This document shows, piece by piece, positions 8,965-17,364 of a DNA stretch of 26,414 nucleotides. Each line of letters begins with the position of its first letter. The first letter of the stretch is position 1. Below the pieces are notes generated by a model. It was not told the DNA's origin and did not search any database. It was given only the letters and a program-made list of their open reading frames with translations. The position numbers and the translations under genes are program-made. Origin of the DNA: Chrysochromulina tobinii (Eukaryota; Haptophyta; Prymnesiales; Chrysochromulinaceae); assembly GCA_001275005.1 (NCBI GenBank), contig JWZX01003072.1, positions 1 through 26,414 of the forward strand, read 5' to 3'.

Positions 8965-9251
8965 ATTTTACCTGCCTTTTGCACGCTAGGAGAGTGGAGA
9001 GAGGCCGTGGCCGACGCACCAAAAAAGCGTTTGAAGATCAAAGATCCAAATAAGGTGTTTCAGCTGGGGTCCACGTTCACGTTAATTTGAATCGCTCGCC
9101 GAAAATTATCGATGGGCGGGCTTTTGGTTGGTGGAGCATGCCTGCCTAATGAAGCAAGTTTGTGGGTTACACTAACCTCGTGTTCCCCTCGCGCTGGGCC
9201 TGCTGTCTACGTGCGAGAAGCACTCGAGTGAACCAGCATAACCTAACCACC
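8965..9251. promoter_or_regulatory. Divergent intergenic region (shared promoter zone)
   Basis: These 287 bp separate the start codons of the minus-strand transporter and the plus-strand helical protein, so both promoters and 5' UTRs must lie here. I see no clear TATA element or strong repeat. The plus-strand start context is CTAACCACCATGTC, an A/C-rich eukaryotic context. Confidence 0.6.
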
Positions 9252-10343
9252 ATGTCGCATTCGTTCTTGTTGGCGGCAACCACTCGCGCAGCGGAAGCTG
9301 CATCCGCTTCCGCAGATTTACCTGCACCCACACCCGCACCTGCTGGAGGCATCGTGCTCGGAATGAGTAAACTCGCCATTACTGCAGGCATCGTCAACCA
9401 TCCTGCCAAAAAACAAGAAGCGGACTCGCTGCACGGAAGAACGTCGGAAAGGGCCGCAGAGCTGTTGGCACTCATTCGTGCCGTGCCAGCCAGAGGCTCT
9501 GAGACTCCTGCTAGCGTCGCAGTGGCCTACGACACTCTCAACAAAGCTGCACAGTTGCTTGCGCAATCCAGCCGCACCTTTTATTTTCTGGTTTCAACGA
9601 AGCCCTCGGCAGCAGACTTGCAAGGTGGCGAGCGAGACTATGAGAAGGCGATTGTGACTTTTGATTCGTGGGCGCGCGCGCTGCTCTCGGTCATGCTGCC
9701 CGCGGCACGCAAGCGAGTCTGCACAGCCTGCTGGCGCGTGCTGCAGGGTGTGCTCACAATCCTTGAGCGCAGCAGCAAGGCGTCGGTGCAGCCGTCGGAC
9801 GTGGGACTCGTGGAGGAGGCGGTGCGCGCTCTCGCGACATTGGAGGTGTCGGGCGCGGGCGCGTGCAAGCAGGCGCTTCAGAATGCGAGCCGCCTCGTGG
9901 CCGACGCGCTGCGGGAGCTGCGCGAGTCAGTTGACGAGGCGCTCGCCGAAGCTGCAGACGAAGAAGGCAACGCATTTGAGGACGAGGCCACTGTTCTGAC
10001 GGACTCGGCGGTGACCACGCCGCTGATCGCGCTGCTGCAAGGCACGCTGGATTCGCTCGCCTTGGCCACGACCACCGCCCTCGACCAGGCGGCCCCAGAC
10101 CTCGCGCTCAACCCGCTGATCACGTGTGCGCAAGCCATGGCCGCCCAGGTCGACACACTCGTGTCTTCATGCGATGACGAGGAGCTTGAGGCCGTGCTGG
10201 AGCACGCGGCGGCGTTGGGCAAGCTGCTGGGCAAGCTGCACAGCGTGCTCGCGGACCAATGCGCCCTCAAGGAGCATGAGGGCCGCAAGGCACTCGAGAC
10301 CAGCATTGAATTCAGTCGCGCATCCCTGCGTTCCCTTGGCTAA
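9252..10343 (+). CDS. All-helical protein, possible cyclin-D1-binding protein 1 (GCIP)-like
   Basis: The 363-residue product is Ala/Leu-rich and predicted almost wholly helical, without membrane segments or signal peptide. Its layout resembles the CCNDBP1/GCIP family. A helical block contains SWARALLSVMLPAA. A segment of the form VRALATL...ACKQALQNASRLV matches the pattern in which GCIP proteins have V-x-A-L-x-x-L...A-x-x-x-A-x-x-x-V-K-D-A-L-x-E. An acidic linker follows at about 218-233, then a C-terminal block with two amphipathic helices (LNPLITCAQAMAAQV, and LEAVLEHAAALGKLLGKL). GCIP proteins bind cyclin D and HLH factors and affect cell-cycle control. The assignment is by pattern only and could be wrong; another helical-bundle protein is the main alternative. 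The ATG at 9252 is the first in frame and has a good context. No intron is needed. Confidence 0.5.
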   Translation: MSHSFLLAATTRAAEAASASADLPAPTPAPAGGIVLGMSKLAITAGIVNHPAKKQEADSLHGRTSERAAELLALIRAVPARGSETPASVAVAYDTLNKAAQLLAQSSRTFYFLVSTKPSAADLQGGERDYEKAIVTFDSWARALLSVMLPAARKRVCTACWRVLQGVLTILERSSKASVQPSDVGLVEEAVRALATLEVSGAGACKQALQNASRLVADALRELRESVDEALAEAADEEGNAFEDEATVLTDSAVTTPLIALLQGTLDSLALATTTALDQAAPDLALNPLITCAQAMAAQVDTLVSSCDDEELEAVLEHAAALGKLLGKLHSVLADQCALKEHEGRKALETSIEFSRASLRSLG

Positions 10344-10752
10344 CTGCGAAATGCCGTGTGCGGTCTGCATCCCCCAAAGGCTGGGGAAACTGAACCGGAG
10401 CACCGCCACCGGACTGTCGGTTGCGAGATTGGCATGATGCAACCCGGCACGATGCAACCCGGCATGTTGATGCAACCCGGCATGTTGCAGCTAATAAAAG
10501 TTCGTAAGACTAAGACGAGAGTTCGATCGCGAACCGGCGAACGTGTACGAGGATTATAAAGTGCCGTCTAAAGCCTCACGACACATGTCACAACTCACAA
10601 CCCTCGCCCGGGTGTCCTCGTGAGTCCGCCGTGAACTTCAGGACGTCCGCTCAGGACATCCAGATCCGAAATGCCGAACCTCAGTGCGCGCTGGTGTCCC
10701 GCGACGAAACCTGACTGTCGTAGCGCGAGGTCGCGTCTTCAAGGGCGCTCAC
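10344..10752. other. Convergent intergenic region with short repeats and a polyadenylation-like signal
   Basis: These 409 bp lie between the 3' ends of two convergent genes. Three copies of a word like ATGCAACCCGGCA occur at about 10436-10480. An AATAAA at 10493-10498, about 150 nt past the upstream gene's stop, is a candidate polyadenylation signal for the plus strand. No gene was seen. Confidence 0.6.
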
Positions 10753-13105
10753 TTACAGGCGACCGGCGACGGCGCCGACGATAGATTGGCGGTGGCCCAT
10801 CTTCTTGATGCCCATCTCCTTGAGCGCCTCCATAAGCTCGCGCTCGCCCTCGGCGCGCCCGACGATCTCCTCGAGCAGCGAGATCGAGGTCATCTCCTCC
10901 TCGACGAACTGTGGAATGTACGCTTCGAGCTTGAGCTCAGTGAGCAGCGCCTGCGCGTCCGGCCAGCGCGCCGAGGCCCGGAACGAGCCTGCGCCGGGGA
11001 TGGGCGAGCCGGTGGCGTTGCCTTTGGTAGCGCGCCCGGCGGCGGCGGCGGCCTTGGCACTGCTCGTGGACAAGGTGGGCATCTGCTCGAGATCGTCATC
11101 TCCCGACTCGAGCTTGCGGATCTGCGCGGCGAGCTCAAAGTACATGTCGTTCGCGGTGGCCTCGTCTCCAAAGAGGAGCACCGTGCGCTCTCGGAACGTC
11201 TTTGCATCCTGCGATTGCCGATGCGACTTGATCGCGAGCTGCAGCGAGCTCTGATCGAACCCCGCGGCGACGTCGAGCGTGCGCGTGAATATGTTGAGGC
11301 GATCCGCGGCCACCAGCTCAGCGACGGTGCGCAGCATCTGCAGGTAGCTCTCGGCGCCGTTCTCGCTCGTCCACTGCGCGAGGTTGAAGCCGAAGATGGA
11401 GATCTGCTGGTACATGAGGAGCGAAGGCGAGATTTGGGGCACCTGGCCCGTCTGTATCTGGTGGATCACGAGAGTGCCGCCCGGACGCAGCGCGATCGCG
11501 AGCCGCTTGCCCGCCTCGCCGCCGAGGGCGTCGAGAGCGAGCCGTGGCATTGCCGCACCGAGGGCGTCGAGAAACTCGGAGATTTTGGAATTGTCTCGGA
11601 GCACATGGGTGGCTCCAAGCTGCATGAGCAGCTCCTTCGAGTGCTCGAAGCCGTCGTCGTCCGTCACCAGGTTGATCGTACGGATCTTGAGCATGTTGCA
11701 CTGGCAACGAGAGAGGCCATCCACGGCAAAAATCAGTGCCAATCAGAGAGGCCATCCGTTGCAATCAGTGGCAATCAGAGAGGCCATCCGTTGCAATCAG
11801 TGGCGTTGAGTGAGCCATCCGTGCCCATCAGTGGCACTCACCAGCTGGATGATCGCCTGGCCTGTTGGCAAGTCTGAGCAGTTTTGGATGATCGTGTCGC
11901 CCGGCCGCAAGTTGCCATAGTCCTCGAGCAGACGGTAAGCGGTGCAGAGCGAGCGCGAGCACGCATAGTGCTGCGTGGGCAGCAGGTGCGGCGGCACCTT
12001 GAGCAGCCGGTGCCCGTCGGCGATGCACAGCGTCGACCAGCAGCCTACCGGCTTGAGACGCGCATCGGGAAGCATGAGGACCCAGTCCTTCACCTCGAGG
12101 ATCTCATCTTCCTTGGGTGTGTGGAAGCCAGGCAGATTGGCATACTGGGCCTCCGACGGGGCGGGCCGGCCGAGGTTCTTGGCTGTCGCGAGGATCACGC
12201 CCACGCCCTCCACGCCCGCGACTGCAGGTAGCGGGATCTGTTCCCACTTGTTGTTGGTGCGGTTGAAGGGCGGGAAATCGTTGAGTACGGTGAGAGGCGT
12301 CTGCACGCGCAGCAGGTCCTCGTCGGTGACGCACGCGGCGAGCATGTAGACGAGCACCTCGCCGTGCGCCAGCTTCTGCGGCAGCGGGAACTCCTTGTCC
12401 ACGTAGAGCACCTCCTCGGGCGGCCCGTAGCGGTCGAAGCGCACCGCGGTCGCCGTGAGCGGCGGGAGCGGCTGTGAGGTCGAGTCAGTCGCCTCCAGGC
12501 CCTGCTCCATGCCAAAGGCCTTGCCCCTGCGCATGAGGTCCTCGGAGTTGAACGCGCCCGTCGTGCCCAGCCCCTGCCGGTTGCGCAGCCACGCATCGAA
12601 GCCCGCCGAGTGCGACATCTCGTAGCCCGTCTGGATGACGGCCGTCCGGTTGGACGCCTTCATCCGCTCCTCGTCCTTTCGGACCTCGGCCATCTGCTGC
12701 AGGATGTTGAGGCCGCCCTTTTTGGTGCGCACCGCCGTCTCGGCGACGCCCGAGCTCGTCTGCGCCAGGTCGAAGGTGCCCTCGCCAAACCTCTGCTGGA
12801 ACTGCTTCTCGGCGCCGCCCTCAGCATCGAGCTTCGTGCGGTCGTAGAGCGCACGGCGCTGCAGGTCGGAGAGCGCGTCAAAGGCCTTTTGGATGGCCTG
12901 CCACACCTCCACGTCGCCGCCGCGGTCGGGGTGGTTCTTCATCGCCTTCTCCTTGTACGCAGTCCGGATGTCATCCGTGGTCGCGGTCTTCTTCACGCCA
13001 AGCACGGCATCTGTGGAGCGCGGAGGCGAGGTGCGGTGAGGTGGAGGATATGGCACTATCGGATGGGTGGCGCGGCGCGCGGGGCGGCGTACAGTGGTCC
13101 TCCAT
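10753..13105 (-). CDS. J-domain / enoyl-CoA reductase-like MDR / SAM-domain fusion protein, three exons
   Basis: I assemble three exons on the minus strand: 13105-13093, 13010-11842 and 11700-10753, giving 709 residues. Exon 1 (ATG GAG GAC CAC T) joined to exon 2 restores the J-domain start MEDHYAVLGVKKTA, with the HPD motif at residues 31-33 (about 1-63). A linker follows, then a medium-chain dehydrogenase/reductase related to mitochondrial trans-2-enoyl-CoA reductase (about 190-560). MECR-like landmarks are LPAVAGVEGVG, CTAYRLLEDY, GDTIIQN, QAIIQL joined to CNMLKIRTINLV, LALDALGG, RPGGTLV and SIFGFNLAQW. A C-terminal SAM domain (about 640-706) contains ALLTELKLEAYIPQF, SLLEEI and MGIKKMGHRQSI. 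Both junctions are GT-AG and keep the frame. The reductase family makes acyl chains in mitochondrial FASII; the usual N-P-x-D...G-x-Y active-site region is not conserved here, so catalysis is uncertain. No organelle-targeting peptide precedes the J domain. Confidence 0.85.
11701..11841 (-). other. Intron 2 (141 bp) of the J-MDR-SAM gene, built from tandem repeats
   Basis: The donor is GTGAGT at 11841 and the acceptor is TTGCCAG ending at 11701, both in phase 0. On the plus strand nearly all of it consists of four units of 30-35 bp, starting at 11711, 11746, 11778 and 11810 and each beginning GAGAGGCCATCC or a close variant. The last unit ends exactly at the donor site. Removing it joins GQAIIQL to CNMLKIRTINLV, matching the reductase family. 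Confidence 0.85.
13011..13092 (-). other. Intron 1 (82 bp) of the J-MDR-SAM gene
   Basis: The donor GTACGC starts at 13092 and the acceptor CTCCACAG ends at 13011. The intron is in phase 1 and splits a Tyr codon (T|AT). Splicing it creates the J-domain N-terminus from a 13-nt coding exon whose ATG sits in the context CCACCATGG. Confidence 0.8.
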
Positions 13106-13522
13106 GGTGGATTGACTCTCGGTCAGATGGACGCCTCGAAGTCCGATGCTCCACACGCAGGTGCTCCGATGAGGGCTTCTCCGACGCGCCGATGAAGTTC
13201 GGCGTCCTGCCGGGCGCGTGCGCTGTGTCGCTTGAGGTTTAAGACTTTGGTGGGAGCCGGGACACACACGTTTCACGTATGTCGGAGCTGTCGGACATGT
13301 GTTCCGGTACGGGTGTGACGGTGTGTTGGTGGTGAAGTTGGTTTAGAGGTTGGTTTGTGAGGTTTCTTGTGTCTGTCTTGTGTGTGTCCCGGCTCCCCCG
13401 GTGTCTTTCGGGTACATGTATCCACGAGTGACCCGGCATGCCCCGGTGTCTTTTTACCGGTACGGAAGATCCCACAGCTTGCGGAGGTCCCTGGCACGTC
13501 TTCGGGCTCTTTCTGCACGAAC
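13106..13522. promoter_or_regulatory. Divergent intergenic region between the J-MDR-SAM gene and eL15
   Basis: These 417 bp must hold promoters for both genes. The eL15-proximal part (about 13300-13430) is strikingly G/T-rich on the plus strand and contains CCCCGGTGTCTTT twice (about 13397 and 13441). An 18-bp perfect inverted repeat spans 13252-13397. I see no TATA box. Confidence 0.6.
13252..13397. repeat. 18-bp perfect terminal inverted repeat, 146 bp end to end
   Basis: 13252-13269 is the exact reverse complement of 13380-13397 (GTGTGTGTCCCGGCTCCC). The size and terminal repeats would suit a small non-autonomous element, but I found no target-site duplication. Part of the arms is (GT)n, which lowers the weight of the match. 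Confidence 0.7.
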
Positions 13523-14137
13523 ATGGGAGCCTTCCGCTACCTGAATGAGCTCTGGAAGAAGAAGCAGTCTGACACGATCTGCTTCCTCCTGCGCGTGCGC
13601 TGCTGGGAGTACCGCAACCTGCCCGTCATCCACCGCGCGGCGCGGCCGACGCGCCCGGACAAGGCGCGCAACCTTGGCTACAAGGCCAAGCAGGGCTTCT
13701 GCATCTACCGCGTGCGCGTGAAGCGCGGCTCGCGCAAGATGGTTAAGTCCAAGGGCCACAACAACGGCAAGCCGCGCAACTGCGGCATCCGGAAGCACAA
13801 GTGGCGCCGCAACCACCGCTCCAAGGCGGAGGAGCGCGTCGGCCGTGCGTGCGCGGGTCTGCGCGTGCTCAACTCGTACTGGGTGGCGCAGGACACGATG
13901 TACAAATACTACGAGGTGATCATGGTCGACACGCATCACAAGGCCGTGCGCACTGATCCGCGCGTCAACTGGCTGTGCAACCACGTGCACAAGCACCGCG
14001 AGCTGCGTGGTCTCACCTCGGCTGGCCGCCAGGGCCGTGGCCTGCGCGTGCGCAACCACGGTGCGAGCAAGATCCGCCCGTCGAAGCGCGCCTCCTGGAA
14101 GCGCAACATGGTGGTCTCGCTCCGCCGCTACAGATAA
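13523..14137 (+). CDS. RPL15: 60S ribosomal protein eL15
   Basis: The 204-residue product is full length for the universal eukaryotic/archaeal eL15 family. Hallmarks run end to end: [106 protein letters not shown] and the C-terminal LRRYR. It binds 28S rRNA within the large subunit in the cytosol. The start is fixed by the conserved N-terminus MGAF; the frame is open for about 50 codons upstream without another ATG. It has no introns and many C/G-ending codons, as expected for a highly expressed gene. An AATAAA at 14318-14323 is a possible polyadenylation signal. Confidence 0.98.
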   Translation: MGAFRYLNELWKKKQSDTICFLLRVRCWEYRNLPVIHRAARPTRPDKARNLGYKAKQGFCIYRVRVKRGSRKMVKSKGHNNGKPRNCGIRKHKWRRNHRSKAEERVGRACAGLRVLNSYWVAQDTMYKYYEVIMVDTHHKAVRTDPRVNWLCNHVHKHRELRGLTSAGRQGRGLRVRNHGASKIRPSKRASWKRNMVVSLRRYR

Positions 14138-14398
14138 GCGCGTGGCTCCGCCGCGCGGCATCATCATCTTTGCTCCCAGATTTCTTTCTACGTTTTGCAT
14201 GTTCGTTTCGACGTGTGGGGGAACCTCTCCCCTGCCAGCTATGTGTCTTTTTCTTCTGTCTCATCGTGCATCAAGTATTCATCAAGTATTGCCATATCTC
14301 GACACCAATTCACAGCGAATAAATACAGTTCACAGGAGTCGCCGCCTTATAGTCAAAGTGCCGCGGAGTGTGTCGGGGTACGCGCAAAGTCATCAGCT
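14138..14398 (+). promoter_or_regulatory. Short intergenic spacer with polyadenylation-like signal and next promoter
   Basis: These 261 bp separate two genes on the same strand. An AATAAA at 14318-14323 lies 181 nt after the eL15 stop. The spacer is AT-richer than both genes and has CATCAAGTATT nearly repeated twice near 14270-14290. No further gene was seen. Confidence 0.5.
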
Positions 14399-15370
14399 AT
14401 GGCTTTCAAGCTGAAGATGCTGACGCCGACCGAGGCGATCCAAAGGCTCAGCGACAATGACCCCTCCTTCACCAAGTGCAACCTCACCAAGAGCGCTGTG
14501 CTGCAGATGCCAAGCGGTAGCGAATTGATCATGAAGCTCGCAGCGGCACTCGCAACTAACACCCACTGCCTGGAGCTCATAATGGAAGATTGCAACATCG
14601 GCGACAAAGAGGCAGCGGCCATCGCCGAGGCGCTCAAAACGAACAACACCCTCGTCCACCTCGATGTGCAGAACAACAGGATCAAGGACGAAGGCGGCAC
14701 GGCACTTGCCAACGCCATCGCCGTGAACCAAATGCTCATCCAGTTGAACATTCTGAACCAAAAAAATCAGCCGAAGACAGCCTTCGGCGACGCGACGCTG
14801 CATGCCATTGGCGACATGTTCGATACGAACATCACGCTGCTCAAGATCATCTGGCGGCTCGAGTCGCGCCAGTCGTTTACTCTCAACAAGAAGATGGTGC
14901 GTAACAACGACATCGACCGGCGCATCAAGGCGGGGAAGGAGTACGGCGACATTATGCCCGAGAAGGCGAAGCCCATCCCCCCGGCAGTCATCGCAAAGCG
15001 CAACGAGGCTGCTACCTTCCTGGGCCTCGGCACCCCCCGCGGCGGCGACAGCGCACCCGTTGGTGAGGGTACGACCCCACGCGCACACAGCGAGAGCCTG
15101 CCTATCTCCGCTCGGTTCGGCGCCGCCGCGCCGCCACCTGCGCGCCCGGTCGCGCCGCCCCTGCCCGCCGCCCCTGCGCTGCCCCCAGCGCCCGCCATCA
15201 TGGACCCGGAGCTCGAGTCGAAGTTCAAGGCCCTCGAGCTCGAGTATTTGGAAGCGGCTGCTGCGCTCAAGGCGACTTTCGAGGCCAAGCAGCAGGCCTT
15301 GCTCGAGCCTCCCAGCGAGGCCGCTGCTCCGCCGCCCGAGGCTCCGAGCGAGGCTCCGGCCCTCGAGTGA
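14399..15370 (+). CDS. Tropomodulin/leiomodin-like leucine-rich-repeat protein
   Basis: The 323-residue product starts MAFKLKMLTPTEAIQRLSDNDPS and then has leucine-rich repeats of the RI/tropomodulin kind at about 45-165: LAAALATNTHCLELIMEDCNI, IAEALKTNNTLVHLDVQNN and ALANAIAVNQMLIQLNI, followed by IGDMFDTNITLLKI. MVRNNDIDRRIK at about 165-180 corresponds to the R-x-N-D-x-x-R end of the tropomodulin LRR domain. The C-terminal half is Pro/Ala-rich (about 215-265) with a short Glu/Ala/Lys coiled coil (about 265-300). Tropomodulins cap actin pointed ends, but this protein has no obvious tropomyosin-binding helix, so an actin role is inference; it may be a generic LRR adaptor. The first in-frame ATG was chosen. 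A perfect hairpin follows the stop by 13 nt. Confidence 0.75.
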   Translation: MAFKLKMLTPTEAIQRLSDNDPSFTKCNLTKSAVLQMPSGSELIMKLAAALATNTHCLELIMEDCNIGDKEAAAIAEALKTNNTLVHLDVQNNRIKDEGGTALANAIAVNQMLIQLNILNQKNQPKTAFGDATLHAIGDMFDTNITLLKIIWRLESRQSFTLNKKMVRNNDIDRRIKAGKEYGDIMPEKAKPIPPAVIAKRNEAATFLGLGTPRGGDSAPVGEGTTPRAHSESLPISARFGAAAPPPARPVAPPLPAAPALPPAPAIMDPELESKFKALELEYLEAAAALKATFEAKQQALLEPPSEAAAPPPEAPSEAPALE

Positions 15371-15382
15371 GGCCCCGATGAA

Positions 15383-15405
15383 GGGGGTAGGTCAGACCTA
15401 CCCCC
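15383..15405. terminator. Perfect 11-bp-stem hairpin 13 nt past a stop codon
   Basis: GGGGGTAGGTC (15383-15393) pairs with GACCTACCCCC (15395-15405) around a single A, so the real loop must open a few pairs. The position immediately after the tropomodulin-like stop suggests an RNA 3'-end or stability element; I call it a terminator only by position. Histone-type hairpins have a different sequence. Confidence 0.4.
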
Positions 15406-15886
15406 TGACCCCGATGGCGGAGCGACCAGCGTGTGCTCCCAGTACGAGCAGGATTGCTGGGCATGGTGCTCAAGAGGAACTACTAGTATGCTGAGGTGGC
15501 ACCAGGCTGGGCAGGCACCAGCGCAGTCCCCTAGGTGCTCGATACACTGCCCACGACCCACGTGTGTGGGTGTCGCAACGGCTGTGTGTGTCTATGTCGC
15601 CCCCCCGCGCCTTGCGCCTGGTGCGGCGAGTGCGGTGTGCGGCCCGAGATCGGACCTCCGGGAGGTGGGATGGAGGGGCGCTGCGGCTGGCACCTGGCAG
15701 CGGTCCGCGGGGCGCTGAAGAAGAGAGAGCACAGAGGTGGGGAATGATTCTAGGAAATTGATCCCGGAATTCACACACAAAAAGCCCAAGTCACACGCCG
15801 CCGGCGGCCCGCATAATCATATACGTGATATAACCAAGAACGGCTGATAATAAACCTTAGGACAATGCCTTAGGAGTTAGGTTAAA

Positions 15887-15922
15887 CCTTCGCACAAGCC
15901 TTCGCACAAGCCTTCGCACAAG
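15887..15922. repeat. 12-bp tandem repeat, three perfect copies
   Basis: CCTTCGCACAAG occurs three times in direct succession (15887, 15899, 15911), followed by a diverged partial copy. Confidence 0.9.
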
Positions 15923-16190
15923 CCTGTTCGCACTTCGCTCCACGCCGGCCGGGCAACGTAAACGCCTCAAGCGTTAACGAAGAGGACGCGACGAGCCGGC
16001 GCGCTCCGAATAGGCTATTGCCAATAGGTAATAGGTAGGTACGTCTCCCCCTGAATCGCGCATCGGGGAACAAACGTACCGCTACCTACCAATGTCCCAA
16101 TCTGCAATCCGACCGTGTGATCCGTGTGCCCGTGTCCCGTGTTTGTCCCGGCTCGGGTAAAAAGATTACGGTACCCGATGCACGTACGAG

Positions 16191-16258
16191 TTTCGCGCCC
16201 GTCAAGTCAAGTCAAGTCAAGTCAACTTGACTTGACTTGACTTGACTTTTTCGCGCCC
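16191..16258. repeat. Foldback of GTCAA pentamers flanked by a 10-bp direct repeat
   Basis: 16201-16221 (GTCAA-type pentamers) is the exact reverse complement of 16226-16246, giving a 21-bp perfect stem with a 4-nt TCAA loop. TTTCGCGCCC occurs directly before it (16191-16200) and again at 16249-16258, as a target-site duplication would. It ends about 40 bp upstream of the next start codon. Confidence 0.85.
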
Positions 16259-16299
16259 GGTAGGAGCGCCCGTCACTTCGCGATCGTCCCCCACGGAAT

Positions 16300-17364
16300 A
16301 TGCCACAATTCGCCCGCGTGTACGCAATTCGCAAAGACAACGGCTGGTTTAGGGCTGATGTCAGTTTCACGGAGGATATTCCGGCTGAGTCGTATGCATC
16401 AGCAACACGCAGGTGCAACGTGAACGTGATCACGCCGTGCAACTGCATCTACAAGATGCCGATTCCTGTGGCCGAATGGCGGTCATCCATCAAATTCGCA
16501 GGCAAGGGGAAGTGCCCCGTCTGCGTCTGCAGGCACGCCCGCCTAGTCTGCACTTGCGGTGAGCCCAGCTGCCAGCCAATGGACACCGCACCAGCTCCGG
16601 CCTCGCCATTAGAGGCCGCGGCGGCAACCCAGTCCACGCATGCCCCAGTCGAGAAGCGCTCCGCGGCCGAAGCTGGCCTTGCCGAGTGGCCAGCATCGAA
16701 GCGGCTTGCGGAGGCGGCGGCGGCAGCGGGGACTGCAGCGGAAGATGCGGCTGCGGCGAGCTCCAGCGCGCCATCGCACCCAAGCGGTGCGGGCCCAAGC
16801 GGTGCGACAAAGTCCGCAGAGCGAGCTTCTGCGGACATGGCGGTGCGTACCAAGCCACCACCTGGTTGGACTAAGGTGATGGATTACGGCAAGCTCAAGG
16901 GTTATCGTTCGCCCGACGGGCGCAAGGCCATTTCTCTTCCAGCTGCGTGGCGCCTGTACGACGAGCAGCAGGCTCGTGCGGCCGTATGCCCACCTCCGAG
17001 CAGCGCGCCGCCCTGCACCGACGCTCCGCCGCCTTCTTCGCGCAAGCAGCCCGTGCCGACGCCCTCTGCTGAGTCGTCTGCCACCGCGACCGTGGCCGCA
17101 CCCGTACCTGCGACCGCGCTCGCCACGGCGCTCGTGCCGTACTTCGGCAGTCGAACAAGCAGCCGACGGGGCAAGCAGCCTCTCGACCCAGCCGTCGGCA
17201 AACGAGTGTGGAGCTGGCGACAGGACCTTCAGAGAGAAATGGCGGGTGTAATCATGGACTTCCAATTCTGGCAAGATCGTGTTCGCGAGCATTTTGTGCG
17301 GTACGAGGATGGCGTGTCGCTGTGGCGACCCGAGGCCGAGTGGTGGGAAGACGAGGGCACCTAG
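16300..17364 (+). CDS. Cys-rich protein with MBD-like segment, function unknown
   Basis: The 354-residue product has three parts. Residues 1-95 form a conserved-looking domain with a Cys/His cluster (C72-x2-C75-x-C77, C84-x-C86, C91) that may bind zinc. Residues about 95-180 are an Ala/Ser/Pro-rich linker. Residues about 186-222, PPPGWTKVM then GYRSPDGRKAISLPAAWRLYDE, resemble the core of methyl-CpG-binding (MBD/TAM) domains, where P-x-G-W is followed by Y-x-SPDG-K/R and a helix. After a second Pro-rich linker, a Trp-rich C-terminus follows (WSWRQDLQREM, FQFWQDRVREHF, WRPEAEWWEDEG). A chromatin or DNA-binding role is inference. The ATG at 16300 is the first in frame; no introns are needed. 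No other family was recognised. Confidence 0.6.
   Translation: MPQFARVYAIRKDNGWFRADVSFTEDIPAESYASATRRCNVNVITPCNCIYKMPIPVAEWRSSIKFAGKGKCPVCVCRHARLVCTCGEPSCQPMDTAPAPASPLEAAAATQSTHAPVEKRSAAEAGLAEWPASKRLAEAAAAAGTAAEDAAAASSSAPSHPSGAGPSGATKSAERASADMAVRTKPPPGWTKVMDYGKLKGYRSPDGRKAISLPAAWRLYDEQQARAAVCPPPSSAPPCTDAPPPSSRKQPVPTPSAESSATATVAAPVPATALATALVPYFGSRTSSRRGKQPLDPAVGKRVWSWRQDLQREMAGVIMDFQFWQDRVREHFVRYEDGVSLWRPEAEWWEDEGT

Larger units (their letters stand above)
15371..16299. other. Repeat-rich intergenic region
   Basis: This 929-bp stretch between two plus-strand genes holds an 11-bp-stem hairpin right after the tropomodulin-like gene, an AATAAA at 15849-15854, a 12-bp tandem repeat at 15887-15922, repeats of AATAGGTA near 16022-16040, and a long foldback at 16191-16258. 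I recognise no gene. Confidence 0.6.

Noticed and set aside
10684-11877. 397-codon plus-strand frame opposite the J-MDR-SAM gene
   Set aside because: It crosses the mapped intron of the minus-strand gene and has no family motif; the minus strand encodes recognised reductase and SAM domains.
13454-14200. 248-codon minus-strand frame opposite eL15
   Set aside because: It is antisense to a highly conserved ribosomal protein gene and shows no signature of its own.
15880-15935. CRISPR-like array
   Set aside because: The 12-bp units are directly adjacent without spacers; it is an ordinary tandem repeat in a eukaryotic setting.
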